39,668 nucleotides of DNA, from assembly GCA_902519255.1 (NCBI GenBank), contig CABYIV010000006.1, positions 1 to 39,668 on the forward strand, written 5' to 3'. The DNA is from an uncultured Pelagibacteraceae bacterium (lineage in GTDB: Bacteria > Pseudomonadota > Alphaproteobacteria > Pelagibacterales > Pelagibacteraceae). Made by a program: the position numbers and the translations under genes. The stretch's first letter is position 1. Every line of letters starts with the position of its first letter. This document shows, piece after piece, positions 18,254-27,930 of the stretch. The notes under the pieces were generated by a model that saw only the letters and a program-made list of their open reading frames with translations, did not search any database and had not been told where the DNA came from.

Positions 18254-19126
18254 ATGTTTGAAATCCTATCTTTTTATAAAATATCAAAACTTAATAAATT
18301 AAAAATTATTAAAAAAAATATTTTAAAAGAAACTAACAAGCTTGATATTAAAGGTCTTATAATATTATCTCCTGAAGGAATTAATGGTACAATATCAGGT
18401 AGTCATAAAAAAATTAAACTTACAATTACAAAAATAAAGAATATCTTATCAATTGATAGATTTGATATTCAAAATAAATTTAACTCAAAAATTTTACCAT
18501 ACACAAAAAATAAAGTTAAAATAAAAGATGAAGTAGTTCCAATTAATGAAAAAATTAATTTTAAAAATTTTTTTAATAAGAAATATTTATCACCTAAAAA
18601 ATGGGACGAATTTATATCTAAAAAAAATATTAAACTGATTGATGCCAGAAAACCTTTTGAATATAAGATTGGTACATTTAAAAATGCTCTTAATCCAGAA
18701 ACTAAAAATTTTAGAGATTTTAAAAATTATTTATCAAAATTTAGTAAAGATGAATCAATAGGGATGTTTTGCACCGGAGGTATCAGGTGTGAAAAAGCGT
18801 CTAATTATCTTAATAATAAAGGTTTTAAAAATGTTTATATGCTTAAGGGTGGTATCTTAAATTATCTTAACAAAACTGATCCAAAAAAAAGTATGTGGAA
18901 TGGTGAATGTTTTGTTTTTGATAAAAGAGTTACTATTAAAAAAAACCTAGAAATTGGAAATTATACTGTTTGTGGTGGTTGTAGAATGCCATTGCATAAA
19001 AAACTAACCAAATCAAAAAATTATAAAGTAGGCCTATCATGTCCAAATTGTTTTGATAAATTGACAAATGATCAAATAAAACGTTTCACAATGAGGCACA
19101 ATCAAATGATAAATTCAAAAAAATAA
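18254..19126 (+). CDS. trhO: tRNA uridine(34) hydroxylase (rhodanese-like, YceA)
   Basis: TrhO (290 residues from this ATG) installs 5-hydroxyuridine at position 34 of certain tRNAs in an oxygen-dependent reaction. The start MFEILSFYKI fits the family; an in-frame TTG 12 bases upstream is less likely. An N-terminal acylphosphatase-like domain contains LSPEGINGTISG (residues 39-50), and a rhodanese domain follows (about 115-215) with the Cys loop FCTGGIRCEKAS (Cys173, Cys179). The C-terminal region has two Cys-x2-Cys pairs (VCGGCRMPL and SCPNCFDKL), as in other YceA proteins. It follows the methyltransferase gene after two bases, which would make sense if that enzyme methylates the hydroxyuridine. 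Confidence 0.92.
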   Translation: MFEILSFYKISKLNKLKIIKKNILKETNKLDIKGLIILSPEGINGTISGSHKKIKLTITKIKNILSIDRFDIQNKFNSKILPYTKNKVKIKDEVVPINEKINFKNFFNKKYLSPKKWDEFISKKNIKLIDARKPFEYKIGTFKNALNPETKNFRDFKNYLSKFSKDESIGMFCTGGIRCEKASNYLNNKGFKNVYMLKGGILNYLNKTDPKKSMWNGECFVFDKRVTIKKNLEIGNYTVCGGCRMPLHKKLTKSKNYKVGLSCPNCFDKLTNDQIKRFTMRHNQMINSKK

Positions 19127-19130
19127 TATC

Positions 19131-20480
19131 ATGAATATATTAAGTGATGACATCAAAGAATTAATTAAAAAATTAGCGATACCTGCATCTGTAGGTACAC
19201 TCTTTCAAACGTTATATAATATTGCTGATACATATTTTGCAGGAAAAATATCACCTGAAGCTTTGTCAGCTTTAACAAAATCTTTTCCAATTTATTTTAT
19301 TATTATTGCCTCATCTATTGGTATCACAGTTGCAGGTACATCACTGATAGGTAATAGCATTGGAGAAAAAAATAATAAAAATGCTTCAATTTATTTCTGC
19401 CAATTAATTTTCTTTTCTTTTTTGATAATTCTGTTGATTACTTTTATTGGTTTAAATTATGCATCAGACCTTTTTTCAATTATGGGTTCAACTAACGAGG
19501 TAATAAATCTTGGCTTACAATATACAGATATCATTTTCCTTGGTTCGTTTATTTTTATTTTAGTTGTTGCATTAAATTCATTACTTCATGCAGAAGGTGA
19601 TACGAAAACTTATAGAAATGCTTTAATATTATCTTTTTTTTTAAACATATTGTTAAATCCAATTTTAATATTTGGATTTTATTTCATACCAGCTTTGGGT
19701 ATGAAGGGTATTGCAATAGCAACTCTAATTGCTCAAACGGTTGCTTTTTTAATCATATTTAAAAAAGTTTTAAAAAGTAAATTAATTAAAAACATACTTA
19801 TTTCTTATTTTATTCCTAAATTTTTTTTTTTAAAAAATATTTTTTTTCAATCTATGCCAATAATAATTTCAATTTGCGGTTATTCTATTGCTTCTGCTAT
19901 TGTATTCAAATATGCAGGTTTATCAGGAGAATATGCAGCAGCTGGTTATGGAGCTGGCACCAAAATAGAACAAGTGGTTTTATTGCCAATCTTGGGCATA
20001 AATACAGCAATTATCACAATTATTGCTCAAAATTTTGGTGCACGAAATATTTTAAGAATTAAAGAAACGTACTTCCAAGCTATAAAATATGCTTTCATTA
20101 TAATGATTATTTCTTCTTTTATTATTTATTTTGGTGCTGAAATGATAACAAAATTATTTTCAAAAGATTTAGAGGTCGTTGAATTTGGAAAATTATATTT
20201 AGAGATTTCAGCCTTTGTGCTACCAGCTTATCCAATATTTTTTTTATCAAATGGTTTTTTTATGGCTTTAAAAAAAGCTGAAAACGCATTAATTGCTAAT
20301 ATTTGCCGAAATGGAATTTTTCCATTTGTCGTATTTTATACTGCAATTTATTTTAATTCTGACTTTTCTGAATTTTTTTGGTTATGGGTAATATTCAATT
20401 GGATTTTCTCTCTGATGTATCTTGGTTATACTTATTTTTATTTGAATTATAAATTAGACAAAATTAGAGCTATCAACTAA
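19131..20480 (+). CDS. MATE-family efflux protein
   Basis: The 449-residue product is a multidrug and toxin extrusion family transporter, with about twelve hydrophobic segments in two similar halves. PASVGTLFQTLYNIADTYFAG at the start and the matching region around SMPIIISICGYSIASAIVF in the second half are typical, as is LHAEGDTKTYRNALILSFFLNILLNPI near the middle. Such carriers exchange cationic drugs or metabolites for Na+ or H+; the substrate cannot be read from the sequence. It starts four bases after trhO. Its final 27 bases overlap the convergent soxG gene. Confidence 0.9.
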   Translation: MNILSDDIKELIKKLAIPASVGTLFQTLYNIADTYFAGKISPEALSALTKSFPIYFIIIASSIGITVAGTSLIGNSIGEKNNKNASIYFCQLIFFSFLIILLITFIGLNYASDLFSIMGSTNEVINLGLQYTDIIFLGSFIFILVVALNSLLHAEGDTKTYRNALILSFFLNILLNPILIFGFYFIPALGMKGIAIATLIAQTVAFLIIFKKVLKSKLIKNILISYFIPKFFFLKNIFFQSMPIIISICGYSIASAIVFKYAGLSGEYAAAGYGAGTKIEQVVLLPILGINTAIITIIAQNFGARNILRIKETYFQAIKYAFIIMIISSFIIYFGAEMITKLFSKDLEVVEFGKLYLEISAFVLPAYPIFFLSNGFFMALKKAENALIANICRNGIFPFVVFYTAIYFNSDFSEFFWLWVIFNWIFSLMYLGYTYFYLNYKLDKIRAIN

Positions 20481-21002
20481 CCATTCATAAAGGTGTTCTG
20501 AAAACGATCTTCTTACAAATAAATTAACATTATTCTTTGACTTGTGGTGAAGAATTACATCAATATGATTTACTATTGTTTGTGTTGATGAACCAACATT
20601 ATTTTTAAATTTTTCGAAATTAAAAGGTGATCCAGATGATAATAATTCAAATATATTTTCTCCTTTGATATTTATGCAAATTAATTGTGAAGAGATATCA
20701 GTAATTGATCCAAAATTTAAAGACGAAATATCTTTATAAAGTTGATCAAAAATATTTGAATTTTTATTTTCATCAAAATATATCATCCATTCATCCGGAC
20801 TTAGCCACAAAACATCACAGTTTTCATTTGATGAACTGGTATTTGACTCAGAAGGTAAAATAATAGATAGAATTTTACCCACTTTGGTAAAAAATTCTTT
20901 ATTTTTTCCCCTGATATTAATTTTAATTTTTTCTTCAGATAAATTAATATCGATATTGTTTTTATTAATATTCGAAATATTTGGATGTAAAATGTCAAGC
21001 AT
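20454..21002 (-). CDS. soxG: Sarcosine oxidase subunit gamma
   Basis: SoxG (182 residues) is the small structural subunit of heterotetrameric sarcosine oxidase. It is weakly conserved across species, but SPDEWMIYFDE near residue 70, the DISSQLICINIKG strand and the C-terminal LFVRRSFSEHLYEWL match the family, which resembles part of the GcvT fold. Position also supports it: it is the last gene of soxBDAG, and its ATG overlaps the end of soxA by 8 bases. The 3' end overlaps the convergent MATE gene by 27 bases. Confidence 0.9.
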   Translation of the reverse strand: MLDILHPNISNINKNNIDINLSEEKIKINIRGKNKEFFTKVGKILSIILPSESNTSSSNENCDVLWLSPDEWMIYFDENKNSNIFDQLYKDISSLNFGSITDISSQLICINIKGENIFELLSSGSPFNFEKFKNNVGSSTQTIVNHIDVILHHKSKNNVNLFVRRSFSEHLYEWLVDSSNFV

Positions 21003-23997
21003 TTAGTCTTTTATTCTCCTTATCTAAAAAAATTGTGTCAGAAACGGTCACATTAATATTTTTGTTTTCCATTGGAATAATTAATTTTTGACCTTTCATT
21101 GTTTTTCCACTCCTAACTACAGCCAAGGCAATTGATTTATTTAGGTTTGGACTAAAATAGCTGGAAGTTACATGTCCTAGCATATCTATAGGCTTTGATT
21201 TAACGTTTGAAACAATTTGAGCACCTTCTTCCAAAATTTCTTTTGGATCATCTGTAAGTAGTCCTACCAATTGCTTTCTATCTTCTCTCATAGTATCACT
21301 TCTATATAAAGATCTTTTACCAATGAAGTCATATTTCTTTTTACTTACAATCCAATCCATCTGTAAGTCTGAAGGAGTCATTGTGCCGTCTGTATCTTGT
21401 CCAACAATAATGAAACCTTTTTCAGCTCTGAGTAGGTGCATTGTTTCGGTACCATAAGGTGTCAAATTAAACTCTTTCCCAGCTTCTATACACATTTTCC
21501 ATAATGAATGTCCATATTTCGACTCTATGTTAATTTCATAGCTTAGTTCACCCGTAAAACTTATTCTCATTATTCTACAATTTATATTTTCAATTTTATC
21601 TTCTTTAAAAGACATATGAGGAAAGTTTTCATCATTTAAATCTAAATTTGGAAAAAGTTTGTTAAGAATTTTTTTTGAATTTGGACCGCAAATACTTGCT
21701 GTAGAATAATGATCTGTCACTGATGTTAAATAAACATCTAACTCTGGCCACTCCGTTTGTAAATAATCCTCAAGTTTGCTTAATACATTTGCAGCTCCCC
21801 CAGTGGTGGTTGTCATTAGGTAATGATTTTCAGATATTCTTGTAGTAACACCGTCGTCATAAACCATACCATCCTCGTTTAGCATAAGTCCATATCTACA
21901 TTTTCCGATTGCAAGTTTTGACCAAGCATTTGTGTAAATTCGATTTAAAAATTCTGATGCATCTGATCCTTGGATATCAATTTTTCCTAGAGTTGATGCA
22001 TCTAAGATACCCGCACTATCACGTGCGGCTTTACTTTCTCTTTGAACAGCATCATACATATTTTCCCCATTTTTTGGATAGTACCAAGGTCTTTTCCACT
22101 GACCAACATTTTCAAATTCTGCATTATTTTCCACATGCCATTCATGCATAGATGTTTTTCTTACTACTTCAAAAAATTTTCCAACATTTCTCCCAACTAG
22201 TGTTCCGAAAGTTAATGGTGTGAATGGTGGTCTAAATGTAGTTGTTCCTAATGTACCCATTTTTACACCAGCTGTATCAGCTATAATCCCAAGTGCGTGC
22301 ATATTAGATAACTTTCCCTGATCTGTTGCCATACCAGTCGTTGTATATCTTTTTACATGTTCAATTGATCTAAAGCCTTCTTTTAAGGCTAATTTAATAT
22401 CTTTTGCAGTTGAGTCATTTTGAAAATCTATAAAGCATTTTGTTTTACCTAAAGGTATTTTATTTGGTAAAAGCCATATATTTCTTTTATCATATTCTTT
22501 AGAGCAAATAATATTTGTATCCTGGTAATCTTGATTATCTATATCTAAGAATTTATTAATTTTATTGACTGTTTTATCTATAATATTTTCTAAATCAAAA
22601 TCTCCATTGCATGAACCAACAGAAATTTGATCTTCACTATTTTCTTTTGGTAAGAATACTTGGTCTTCATCTCTAAAATCTAATTTACCTCCAGATTGAG
22701 TATGCATATGCACCATAGGTGTCCATCCACCACTCATTCCTAAACAGTCACAACTTAATCTAATTTTATTGCCTACAGTTGTATTTCCATCTTCCGATAG
22801 TCTCATGATTTCTAATGAATTTATTTTTCTGTATCCAAAAGTATTTGTTACAACATGATTGAAGTAGATTTTTATCCCTAGACTTTCTGCTTGTTTGATT
22901 AATTCAGAGCTAGCAGATTTTCTTAAATCAACAATTATATTCTTTATACCTTTTTTATGAAGTGAAATTGAAGTTTCGTATGCACTATCATTATTTGTAA
23001 ATAATATTATATTTTCTCCACAGGTAACGCCGTAATAATCCAAATATTTGTTTATAGAATTAGATAATAATATTCCTGGTCTATCATTATTATTGAATAC
23101 AAGTGGTCTTTCAATTGATCCAGTTGCAATTACAACTTTTTTTGCTCTTATTTTCCATAATCGTTGTCTAATCTTATTTTTCTTTTTTTCCTCTGGTAAA
23201 TGATCTGTTAAATTTTCTTTAGCTAAAAGAAAATTGTATCCATGATAGGCTGCAATACTTGTTCTTGTCTTAATTGTTAAATTACTTAATTTTTTTATTT
23301 CTTGAATTTCATTTTTTAACCATTCACTTGATAATTTATCATCAATCTTAATAGATTCATTATTTTGATAAATTGTAGAACCACCTAGTATTTTTTTGTC
23401 ATCTACTAATAAAGTTTTTAAATTATTTTTTGCAGCCATTTTTGCAGCAATAATACCTGAAACTCCACCACCAATTACCAATACATCGTAGTGAACATAT
23501 TTGTGATCATAGATATCAGGATCTGGTTCTGTAGGAGATTTTCCCAAACCTGCAGATAATCGTATTAATGGTTCATATACCTTTTTCCAAAAACTCTTTG
23601 GCCACATAAATGTTTTATAATAAAAGCCTGCAGGAATTAACGGTGATATAAAATTATTAATACCCCCAATGTCAAATTTTACGTTAGGCCAGCAATTTTG
23701 AGAACTTGCTTCTAATCCTTCATACAATTCTAACTCGGTTGCTCTTACATTTGGTTCTGTTAGGTCTTTTTTACTACCAATTTGACAAATTGCATTAGGC
23801 TCTTCTGCTCCACAAGAAACTATACCCCTTGGTCTGTGATATTTAAAACTTCTACCGACTAAATGTATACCATTTGCCAAAAGTGCAGATGCCAAGGTAT
23901 CACCTTCATATCCAAAGTAAGTCTTGCCATCATATTTAAAGGAAACTCTCTTAGTTTCATCAATATATTCGGTTTTATGAATTCTATAATTGGGCAT
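20995..23997 (-). CDS. soxA: Sarcosine oxidase subunit alpha
   Basis: SoxA (1000 residues) is the large subunit. An N-terminal ferredoxin-like domain (about 15-110) has YEGDTLASALLANG, SFKYHRPRG and CGAEEPNA; a NAD-binding Rossmann domain starts at residue 170 (DVLVIGGGVSGIIAAKMA); a second dinucleotide motif region includes VIATGSIERPLVF. The last 380 or so residues are a GcvT-like tetrahydrofolate domain (AARDSAGILDASTLGKIDIQ; GTETMHLLRAEKGFIIVGQD), where the methyl carbon of sarcosine is passed to tetrahydrofolate. Length is as expected. Its ATG overlaps the soxD stop (TAATG). There is no sign of truncation. Confidence 0.97.
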   Translation of the reverse strand: MPNYRIHKTEYIDETKRVSFKYDGKTYFGYEGDTLASALLANGIHLVGRSFKYHRPRGIVSCGAEEPNAICQIGSKKDLTEPNVRATELELYEGLEASSQNCWPNVKFDIGGINNFISPLIPAGFYYKTFMWPKSFWKKVYEPLIRLSAGLGKSPTEPDPDIYDHKYVHYDVLVIGGGVSGIIAAKMAAKNNLKTLLVDDKKILGGSTIYQNNESIKIDDKLSSEWLKNEIQEIKKLSNLTIKTRTSIAAYHGYNFLLAKENLTDHLPEEKKKNKIRQRLWKIRAKKVVIATGSIERPLVFNNNDRPGILLSNSINKYLDYYGVTCGENIILFTNNDSAYETSISLHKKGIKNIIVDLRKSASSELIKQAESLGIKIYFNHVVTNTFGYRKINSLEIMRLSEDGNTTVGNKIRLSCDCLGMSGGWTPMVHMHTQSGGKLDFRDEDQVFLPKENSEDQISVGSCNGDFDLENIIDKTVNKINKFLDIDNQDYQDTNIICSKEYDKRNIWLLPNKIPLGKTKCFIDFQNDSTAKDIKLALKEGFRSIEHVKRYTTTGMATDQGKLSNMHALGIIADTAGVKMGTLGTTTFRPPFTPLTFGTLVGRNVGKFFEVVRKTSMHEWHVENNAEFENVGQWKRPWYYPKNGENMYDAVQRESKAARDSAGILDASTLGKIDIQGSDASEFLNRIYTNAWSKLAIGKCRYGLMLNEDGMVYDDGVTTRISENHYLMTTTTGGAANVLSKLEDYLQTEWPELDVYLTSVTDHYSTASICGPNSKKILNKLFPNLDLNDENFPHMSFKEDKIENINCRIMRISFTGELSYEINIESKYGHSLWKMCIEAGKEFNLTPYGTETMHLLRAEKGFIIVGQDTDGTMTPSDLQMDWIVSKKKYDFIGKRSLYRSDTMREDRKQLVGLLTDDPKEILEEGAQIVSNVKSKPIDMLGHVTSSYFSPNLNKSIALAVVRSGKTMKGQKLIIPMENKNINVTVSDTIFLDKENKRLNA

Positions 23998-24278
23998 TAC
24001 TTATAATTAACAGGAGGTTTTTCACCCATTTTATAAACAGATAATATTTTATCATTCGATGTGTTTCTAACGACATTGAACCATTTTCTGCATCCGTGAA
24101 CATGATTCCATCTTTCAAATTGAATACCTTTAATATTTTTTCTCATAAATAGATATTCCGCCCATTCATCATCGCTAAGTTCGGTTGGTTGTTTTGGTCT
24201 AACTATATGAGCTTCGCCACCTGAAGAAAATTCACTTTGATCTCTCTCTCCACAAAATGGACAATTAATTAAAAACAT
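23997..24278 (-). CDS. soxD: Sarcosine oxidase subunit delta
   Basis: SoxD (93 residues) is the small zinc-binding subunit that clamps the alpha and beta subunits together. The N-terminal NCPFCGERDQSEF gives Cys6 and Cys9, and RWNHVHGCRKWFNV gives His59 and Cys63, the same ligand set and spacing I recall for characterised delta subunits. The middle RPKQPTELSDDEWAEYLFMR is also a family hallmark. It sits between soxB (2 bases before) and soxA (overlapping), in the standard order. Confidence 0.96.
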   Translation of the reverse strand: MFLINCPFCGERDQSEFSSGGEAHIVRPKQPTELSDDEWAEYLFMRKNIKGIQFERWNHVHGCRKWFNVVRNTSNDKILSVYKMGEKPPVNYK

Positions 24279-24280
24279 TA

Positions 24281-25534
24281 CTAATGTGCAACTGCTGCAG
24301 CACCATGTTCATCAACAAGATCACCGCTTACAAATCTATTTAAATTGAATGCTGCATTTAATTTATGTGGCTCATCATTTGCTATAGTGTGAGCAAATAA
24401 ATCACCCGATCCTGGAGTAGCTTTAAAACCACCAGTACCCCAACCGCAATTAAAATATAAACCTTTTATGTTAGTTTTACTTATAATTGGGCTTGCATCT
24501 GGACATATATCAACAATTCCTCCCCATTGTCTTAACATCTTCATTCTACTAAAAATAGGGTAGAGTTCTAAAATAGCCTTTAAAGTTTCTTCAACTATAT
24601 TATGACTACCTCTTTGTGTATATGAAACGTATGAATCTGTTCCCGCACCTATAACTAATTCACCTTTATCAGATTGACTTACATAAGCATGAACTGCATT
24701 TGACATTACAACAGTATCAATAATTGGTTTTACTGGCTCTGACACTAACGCTTGTAATGGTTTACTTTCAAGAGGTAGTTTTAATCCAGCCATATTCGCA
24801 ATTACACTTGAGTGGCCTGCTGCAACAACACCAATTTTATTTGTTTTTATAAATCCTTTAGTTGTCTCTAATCCTTCAACTTTATCACCATTTCTTTTAA
24901 TGCCTTTAACTTCACAGTTTTGAATTATATCAACGCCCATTTCGCTTGCTCCTCTTGCATAACCCCAGGCAACAGCATCATGTCTTGCAGTTCCCGCTCT
25001 TCTTTGTAACGTTCCACCCAAAACAGGGTATCTGATATCAGGTGATGTATTTATAATTGGGCAAAATTTTTTAACTTCCTCAGTATTTAACCAAACAGCA
25101 TCAATTCCGTTTAGTCTATTGGCATGTGTTCTTCTTTTTAAATCTCTTACATCTTGAAGATTGTGAGCTAAATTCATTACACCTCTTTGACTGAACATCA
25201 CATTGTAGTTTAGCTCTTGAGATAAATTTTCCCATAGTTTAAGCGCATGATCGTATAAACCAGCACTAGCATCCCATAAATAATTTGATCTAATGATTGT
25301 AGTGTTACGCCCTGTATTTCCACCACCAATCCAACCTTTTTCTAAGACTGCAATATTTTTTAAATTATGTTTCTTTGCTAAATAATAAGCAGTAGCTAAA
25401 CCGTGTCCACCACCACCCACAATAATAGCTTCGTATTCTTTTTTTGGCTCTGGATTTCCCCAAGCTTGTTGCCAATTCTCATGCTGTGATAAAGCATTTT
25501 TTATTAGAGAGAATACTGAATATTTGTTTTTCAT
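24281..25534 (-). CDS. soxB: Sarcosine oxidase subunit beta
   Basis: SoxB (417 residues) carries out the oxidation: it demethylates sarcosine (N-methylglycine) to glycine, with FAD and FMN at the alpha-beta interface. The N-terminus [18 protein letters not shown] is family-typical, followed by the FAD-binding motif [18 protein letters not shown] (36-53) and [18 protein letters not shown]. His185 in [15 protein letters not shown] lies in the segment that holds the covalently bound FMN in studied enzymes. First gene of soxBDAG. In a SAR11-like cell it would feed glycine and one-carbon units from osmolyte breakdown (glycine betaine, dimethylglycine, sarcosine). Confidence 0.97.
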   Translation of the reverse strand: MKNKYSVFSLIKNALSQHENWQQAWGNPEPKKEYEAIIVGGGGHGLATAYYLAKKHNLKNIAVLEKGWIGGGNTGRNTTIIRSNYLWDASAGLYDHALKLWENLSQELNYNVMFSQRGVMNLAHNLQDVRDLKRRTHANRLNGIDAVWLNTEEVKKFCPIINTSPDIRYPVLGGTLQRRAGTARHDAVAWGYARGASEMGVDIIQNCEVKGIKRNGDKVEGLETTKGFIKTNKIGVVAAGHSSVIANMAGLKLPLESKPLQALVSEPVKPIIDTVVMSNAVHAYVSQSDKGELVIGAGTDSYVSYTQRGSHNIVEETLKAILELYPIFSRMKMLRQWGGIVDICPDASPIISKTNIKGLYFNCGWGTGGFKATPGSGDLFAHTIANDEPHKLNAAFNLNRFVSGDLVDEHGAAAVAH

Positions 25535-25559
25535 ATTTTGGAGAAATTACTTGAATATG

Positions 25560-25573
25560 ATTGAATATTCAAT
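25560..25573. promoter_or_regulatory. 14-bp perfect palindrome upstream of soxB
   Basis: ATTGAATATTCAAT is its own reverse complement. It lies 26-39 bases before the soxB start, in the 64-base gap shared with the divergent tRNA-Ser gene. Flanking CTTGA (25550-25554) and TCAAG (25578-25582) add an outer inverted repeat. TTGAATAT is also repeated directly at 25551-25558. On the minus strand a TTGAAA -35-like element overlaps its upstream edge. The layout looks like an operator for a dimeric regulator controlling soxBDAG. Confidence 0.45.
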
Positions 25574-25598
25574 GATTTCAAGTTACACATATTATCGT

Positions 25599-25693
25599 GG
25601 AAGGATGGGTGAGCTGGTTTAAACCAGCGGTTTGCTAAACCGCCGTACGCTTGAAAAGGTGTACCGAGGGTTCGAATCCCTCTCCTTCCGCCA
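25599..25693 (+). tRNA. tRNA-Ser (anticodon GCT)
   Basis: The 95-base sequence folds as a class II tRNA. The acceptor stem pairs GGAAGGA (25599-25605) with TCCTTCC (25683-25689), then discriminator G and an encoded CCA (25691-25693). The anticodon stem GCGGT/ACCGC encloses TTGCTAA, giving anticodon GCT, which reads AGC and AGT serine codons. A long variable arm (CGTACGCTTGAAAAGGTGTAC) is typical of serine tRNAs, and the T arm is GAGGGTTCGAATCCCTC. The stop codon of the convergent transglycosylase gene begins at the very next base. Confidence 0.97.
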
Positions 25694-27895
25694 CTAATAG
25701 AGCGGATTATTTCTAAAAAAATCTTTTAAAAATATTGGTTTTTGAGACAAAATGTATCTATAAACATTGTAATTCTCCATAACCCTCTGAACATAGTTTC
25801 TGGTCTCTTTAAACTTAATAAGTTCTACCCAATCAACATAATCGATTTGTTTCTTTTGAGGATCTTTATTTATTTTTTTCCAATACTTCACTCTTTTTGG
25901 TCCTGCATTATATGCTGCTACAGCGAAAGGGTAGGATCCATCATAATCAAGAATTAAACCTGCAATATAAAAAGATCCCAAATTTATATTATACTCAGGA
26001 CTTGTTGTTAAACGAGATTTTGAATAAGAAACTTTTGCCTGCTTAGCAACTGTCTTTGCAGTATAAGGCATCAACTGCATTAAACCTTGTGCTCCAACTC
26101 TACTTCTTGCAGATATATCAAACTCACTTTCTTGTCTTATAATAGATAAAATTAAAGCTTGTTCTGGTATTTTTCTTGATCCAACTTTATTCGGAGTGCT
26201 TATTACTGGATAATTATATTTGTTATGAAACCTTTTTTGATAAGATGCTATTTTAGAAACCTGAATAGCAAAATCAAATCTAGAGATGTCAGTTGCTAGT
26301 TTTGCTGCCAATATTTCACTCCCTGCTGAAACATTGTCATTTGCTAGAAATCTTAAAATATGTTTTGTATATTTATCTTTTTTTACTTCATCTAATAAAT
26401 GTACTATTGCGACTAATTTATTTTTGTAAAAACTTTCAGCATAATTTTTATCAACTTGAGTACTTTCTTTAAGTTCAAAAGTTTTATTTGGATATATTTT
26501 CATATGAGATAATTGACCATAATAGGTTGTTAGATATTTTGAACCTTCTTTAAACCATTTATCTGCTTCCTCCTTATTATTTAGTTCTAAATTCACTTTT
26601 CCAAGCCAATAAGCACCTCTTGATAAACTAATTGGATATCCAACATTATTATAAAATTTAGTAAAATGACTTTTTGCTAATATTGGGTCTTTTAAGAAAC
26701 TTAAAGCAATCCATCCACTCATCCATTCAGCTTCAGCTAATTCAGCACCCTCTGATAGACCATGTTTACTTGTAATTTTATAAGCTTGCTCATATCTTTT
26801 CTTATAAATAAGTGATCTCGCAATTATCGATCTTTCAACCCACCATTTATCTGGGCGAACCATATAGCCTTTATTATTTTTTATACTTAGTAAAATTTCT
26901 AAAGAACTATCAACTCTTCCTCTTTTCCTTCTCCATTTGAGTCTATCATAATTTAAACCTGCATCCTTTTTTAAACTTGCAGGTACATTTGATATAGCGC
27001 TATCAACACCATAAGATCTGCTCATTAACAGTTGCCTAGCTGTATATAAAAGTTGATAATCTTTAGGTAGATATCTTAACATTCTTTTGAGGTCCCAATA
27101 TTTATTCTCCCAAGCTAAATAATCAGCTCTTTTAATATAATCACTACTGTTCAAATATTTTTTAAATTTCTTTCTAAAAAAAATAAGATCATTTTTACTT
27201 AAATCAGCTGTAATAAACCCTTCTTTTATTAAATTTATAGCTGCCTCTTTATTTTTTGATAACAAAGCATCGCCTAGCATCATTTTTCCAAATCCACTTA
27301 AAGGAGGGTGTTTATCGAACCACTGTATAATTTCATTTTTAGTATGATTTTTAGAATTTATTTTATGCTCTCCTAAGTAACGAACTCTATCTATCCTTGG
27401 ATAATCCTTTACTCTTTCGATAAACTGTTTATATTCTGTAAAAGTAGCCCTGTTACCAGTTGTAAGTAGATGTCTCCATTGAATAAAATCATAAATAGAT
27501 CTTGCTCTTGCTTTACTTGCAGCTTTTTTTGCATCCTTCCAATTACTTTTCTCCATAAATGAAATAGCTTGTTTTGCATATCTCAAATCTCTATCGCTAT
27601 AAAATTTTTGTTTTTTTATCTTTCTTAATTTTTCTTTAACTATTAGAGGCTTATTTTTTGGAATTATTACACCATCAATTTTCTTAAATATCTCCGTGGT
27701 AGTAATTTTTATTTCCTTTTGAATTTCATCTTCTTTTTCAGATGGTTTTGGTAGAGGAATGATTTCAGCTATTTTTTTTGTTGTATTTTTTTCATTTAAA
27801 TCTGGTTTTTTAATAGGAAGTATAGTTTCATTTGAAAAAGCAGATTGAAACGATAAGAAAAAAAGGATAATTGTTGTAAATAATTTTAAATACAT
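25694..27895 (-). CDS. Soluble lytic murein transglycosylase
   Basis: This 733-residue protein should cleave peptidoglycan glycan strands in the periplasm, forming 1,6-anhydro-muropeptides. Residues 1-21 form a signal peptide (Lys4, a hydrophobic stretch, then SAFSNE as the likely cleavage region). A charged, Pro/Lys-rich linker follows, then a long alpha-helical superhelix domain (about 100-560), and the goose-type lysozyme-like SLT domain near the C-terminus: LSIIRQESEFDISARS with catalytic Glu589, GAQGLMQLMP, and AAYNAGPKRVKYW. This architecture is that of Slt70-type enzymes. It diverges from dapA across 35 bases and ends flush against tRNA-Ser. Confidence 0.93.
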   Translation of the reverse strand: MYLKLFTTIILFFLSFQSAFSNETILPIKKPDLNEKNTTKKIAEIIPLPKPSEKEDEIQKEIKITTTEIFKKIDGVIIPKNKPLIVKEKLRKIKKQKFYSDRDLRYAKQAISFMEKSNWKDAKKAASKARARSIYDFIQWRHLLTTGNRATFTEYKQFIERVKDYPRIDRVRYLGEHKINSKNHTKNEIIQWFDKHPPLSGFGKMMLGDALLSKNKEAAINLIKEGFITADLSKNDLIFFRKKFKKYLNSSDYIKRADYLAWENKYWDLKRMLRYLPKDYQLLYTARQLLMSRSYGVDSAISNVPASLKKDAGLNYDRLKWRRKRGRVDSSLEILLSIKNNKGYMVRPDKWWVERSIIARSLIYKKRYEQAYKITSKHGLSEGAELAEAEWMSGWIALSFLKDPILAKSHFTKFYNNVGYPISLSRGAYWLGKVNLELNNKEEADKWFKEGSKYLTTYYGQLSHMKIYPNKTFELKESTQVDKNYAESFYKNKLVAIVHLLDEVKKDKYTKHILRFLANDNVSAGSEILAAKLATDISRFDFAIQVSKIASYQKRFHNKYNYPVISTPNKVGSRKIPEQALILSIIRQESEFDISARSRVGAQGLMQLMPYTAKTVAKQAKVSYSKSRLTTSPEYNINLGSFYIAGLILDYDGSYPFAVAAYNAGPKRVKYWKKINKDPQKKQIDYVDWVELIKFKETRNYVQRVMENYNVYRYILSQKPIFLKDFFRNNPLY

Positions 27896-27917
27896 TTTAT
27901 TAAATCAAACAACTTAT

Positions 27918-27925
27918 GTTATAAA
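27918..27925. promoter_or_regulatory. Divergent -10 box shared by dapA and the transglycosylase gene
   Basis: On the plus strand TATAAA (27920-27925) is preceded by TG at 27917-27918 with one base between, an extended -10. Only five bases separate it from the dapA ATG at 27931, so the mRNA would start at or within a base or two of the ATG. On the minus strand the overlapping TATAAC (27923 to 27918) is a 5/6 match and would start transcription about 15 bases before the transglycosylase ATG. Confidence 0.5.
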
Positions 27926-27930
27926 TAATT

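Noticed and set aside
19874..20062. Small plus-strand frame inside the MATE gene
   Set aside because: It is out of frame within a clearly conserved transporter region and has no initiation signal of its own.
25535..25598. Glycine riboswitch upstream of soxB
   Set aside because: The gap is 64 bases, too short for a glycine aptamer, and lacks its conserved core; the palindrome fits a DNA operator better.
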